From NCBI GenBank assembly GCA_025454975.1, contig JALONK010000031.1, positions 1 to 34,388 of the forward strand: 34,388 nt of DNA. Direction: 5' to 3'. A program made the translations under genes and the position numbers. Below, piece by piece: positions 33,085-34,388 of this stretch. This DNA comes from Bacteroidia bacterium. GTDB lineage: Bacteria > Bacteroidota > Bacteroidia > UKL13-3. A model generated the notes under the pieces. It was not told the origin of the DNA, did not search any database, and saw only the letters and a program-made list of their open reading frames with translations. Positions within the stretch are counted from its first letter, which is position 1. Each line of letters begins with the position of its first letter.

Positions 33085-33960
33085 ATGGCGAATTTAAAAG
33101 AAGTAAGAACAAGAATTACATCAGTATCATCAACGCAACAAATCACTAAAGCGATGAAGTTGGTTAGTGCTACAAAACTTCGTAGGGCTCAAACTGCAAT
33201 CATACAAATGCGCCCTTATGCCGAAAAACTGAATGGAATTTTAAATAACCTTTCTGATAATATCGAACAGGAATCGTTGAAAATTTTCTTTGAAAAACGT
33301 GAGGTAAAAAAGATATTGTTAGTTGTGGTTACCAGCGATAGAGGTTTGTGCGGAAGTTTTAACAGTAGTATTATTAAACTTACAAACCGATTGATTAAAG
33401 AAAATTATGCCGGTAAAGAAGTTAGCATACTAGCTGTTGGTAAAAAAGGTGGTGAATTCTTTAGTAAAACTAAAACCCCTACCAACCTTGAATTTCGTGA
33501 TACCTTTTTACACCTTAATGCTGAAGAAGGATTTAAATTAGGAGAATATTTACTTGAGGTTTTTAAATCGAAAAAGTATGATGCGATTCAGTTGGTGTAT
33601 AACCAATTTAAAAATGCAGCAACGGTTATTTTAACCAATGAAGATTTTCTTCCAATCAACCCTGATAAATTTATTAAACATGGCACTCAAAAAGTAAATG
33701 ATTACATCTTTGAACCTTCTAAAGAAGAAATTTTAGAATCGTTGATTCCACGTATTTTAAAAACACAAGTGTATCGTGCATTGCTTGACTCTTTTGCATC
33801 AGAACACGGTTCGCGAATGGTAGCAATGGATAAAGCAACAGATAACGCAGGTGAACTAATAAAAGCGTTGAAGGTTGAATATAATCGCGCTCGACAAGCC
33901 GCCATTACCAAAGAAATTTCAGAAATTGTTGGTGGTGCAGCAGCCTTAAGTGGTTGTTAA
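33085..33960 (+). CDS. atpG: ATP synthase F1 subunit gamma
   Basis: A 291-residue gamma subunit, the rotating central shaft. The N-terminal helix motif ITSVSSTQQITKAMKLVSA and the C-terminal helix SEHGSRMVAMDKATDNAGEL are both intact, with DRGLCGSFN in the middle. The operon ends here with a clear terminator; beta and epsilon (atpD, atpC) do not follow, which is the common arrangement in Bacteroidota, where they lie elsewhere. Confidence 0.97.
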   Translation: MANLKEVRTRITSVSSTQQITKAMKLVSATKLRRAQTAIIQMRPYAEKLNGILNNLSDNIEQESLKIFFEKREVKKILLVVVTSDRGLCGSFNSSIIKLTNRLIKENYAGKEVSILAVGKKGGEFFSKTKTPTNLEFRDTFLHLNAEEGFKLGEYLLEVFKSKKYDAIQLVYNQFKNAATVILTNEDFLPINPDKFIKHGTQKVNDYIFEPSKEEILESLIPRILKTQVYRALLDSFASEHGSRMVAMDKATDNAGELIKALKVEYNRARQAAITKEISEIVGGAAALSGC

Positions 33961-33980
33961 ATAAATTTATTATCAAGTGT

Positions 33981-34011
33981 AAAAGCCATAAGTAATCTTG
34001 TGGCTTTTTTT
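33981..34011 (+). terminator. Intrinsic terminator of the ATP synthase operon
   Basis: Arms aaaagccata (33981-33990) and tgtggctttt (33999-34008) pair over 10 positions including one G-T pair, with an 8-base loop, and the T run continues to 34011. It lies 20 bases after the atpG stop. Confidence 0.75.
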
Positions 34012-34140
34012 GTGTTGTTTTGTTTAAACTTCATTAGCCAACATTGATTTTGATTAAGGTTTTACACTTATCACAAGTAATTATTTAATATATTGCAACA
34101 TATTTAATCACCTCAATCTTAAATATTCGATTCGGTTTAC

Positions 34141-34388
34141 ATGAAACAAACGGGGATTATCATAATTCTTTGTATCTTTTGCTACGGCGTTAAAGCACAA
34201 GATATGATTGTGATTAAACCTGCTGATACCTTGTATTGTAAAATAAAGGAAGTTGGTAATCTATTCATCAATTACACAATAAAAGAGAATAATAAAGCAA
34301 CATTAAAAAATGTTCCATTAAAAGATGTAGTTTATTACGAGTTTAACGTACAACGAAATCGAGAAACAACAACCAACAATGCAAAAAA
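34141..34388 (+). CDS. Exported protein, 5' part only
   Basis: The first 82 codons of a gene that continues beyond the window. A signal peptide (MKQTGIIIILCIFCYGVKAQ) is followed by DTLYCKIKEVGNLFINYTI and LKNVPLKDVVYYEF. This short beta pattern is common at the start of exported Bacteroidota proteins of unknown role. It has its own upstream region of about 130 bases after the ATP synthase terminator; I see no clear promoter match there. Confidence 0.7.
   Translation, partial: MKQTGIIIILCIFCYGVKAQDMIVIKPADTLYCKIKEVGNLFINYTIKENNKATLKNVPLKDVVYYEFNVQRNRETTTNNAK

Noticed and set aside
34065-34140. Possible promoter or inverted repeat (atattgcaacatat) before the last gene
   Set aside because: No TAnnTTTG with a TTG at the right distance is seen and the repeat arms are only four bases.

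Overview
The window is AT-rich chromosomal DNA from a member of the Bacteroidota. Four signs support this. A secreted protein carries a type IX secretion (T9SS) C-terminal sorting tail, and a PorW/SprE-like T9SS lipoprotein is encoded nearby. The ATP synthase cluster stops at the gamma subunit, with no beta or epsilon gene after it. Two promoter candidates match the Bacteroidota pattern TTG-N18/19-TAnnTTTG, and starts lack clear Shine-Dalgarno motifs. I cannot place it below phylum; gene content would fit a Chitinophagales/Sphingobacteriales-type genome.

Layout. 1-174: 5' part of an NAD-dependent sugar-nucleotide reductase (minus strand), then about 700 bp without a gene but with a perfect 20-bp palindrome. 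890-4346 (+): a lipoprotein and a large T9SS-exported protein of unknown function. 4403-11957 (-): a tightly packed operon of eight genes, with a beta-barrel protein gene 44 bp after it. In transcription order it encodes a SpeD-like pyruvoyl decarboxylase, two zinc-ribbon DUF4178-type proteins, a very small membrane protein, a DUF350 membrane protein, a membrane-fused spermidine synthase-like aminopropyltransferase, a flavin amine oxidase-like protein and a histidine-bearing polytopic membrane protein. 12208-17090 (+): miaB, an MtfA-like protein that has lost its zinc motif, a sigma-54 activator and two small exported proteins. 17190-19352 (+): a secreted vWA plus leucine-rich-repeat protein. 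19437-22090 (+): a PolX-type protein with a dead polymerase domain and live-looking PHP domain, then a family 9 glycosyltransferase. 22098-27256 (-): a DUF1653 protein, a class A penicillin-binding protein and the PorW/SprE-like lipoprotein. 27366-33960 (+): a truncated relative of the M23 peptidase anchor, a bactofilin, and atpZ-atpI-like-atpBEFHAG. 34141-34388: 5' part of another exported protein.

The most interesting system is the operon at 5107-11957. Genes overlap by 1-17 bases or are separated by only 1-11 bases, so they are probably co-expressed. The set pairs synthesis of an aminopropyl donor (SpeD) with an aminopropyl transfer enzyme tied to the membrane (SpeE-like), an amine oxidase and several membrane or zinc-ribbon proteins. 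It contains no ornithine or arginine decarboxylase, so ordinary spermidine synthesis does not explain it. The SpeD protein has Ser where the family's catalytic Cys is expected. A membrane-linked modification or stress pathway is my inference.

Several housekeeping-looking proteins have lost key residues: the MtfA-like protein (HExxH gone), the PolX polymerase domain (three Asp gone) and the M23-like anchor (peptidase domain gone). An intrinsic terminator sits between atpE and atpF and probably sets subunit ratios.
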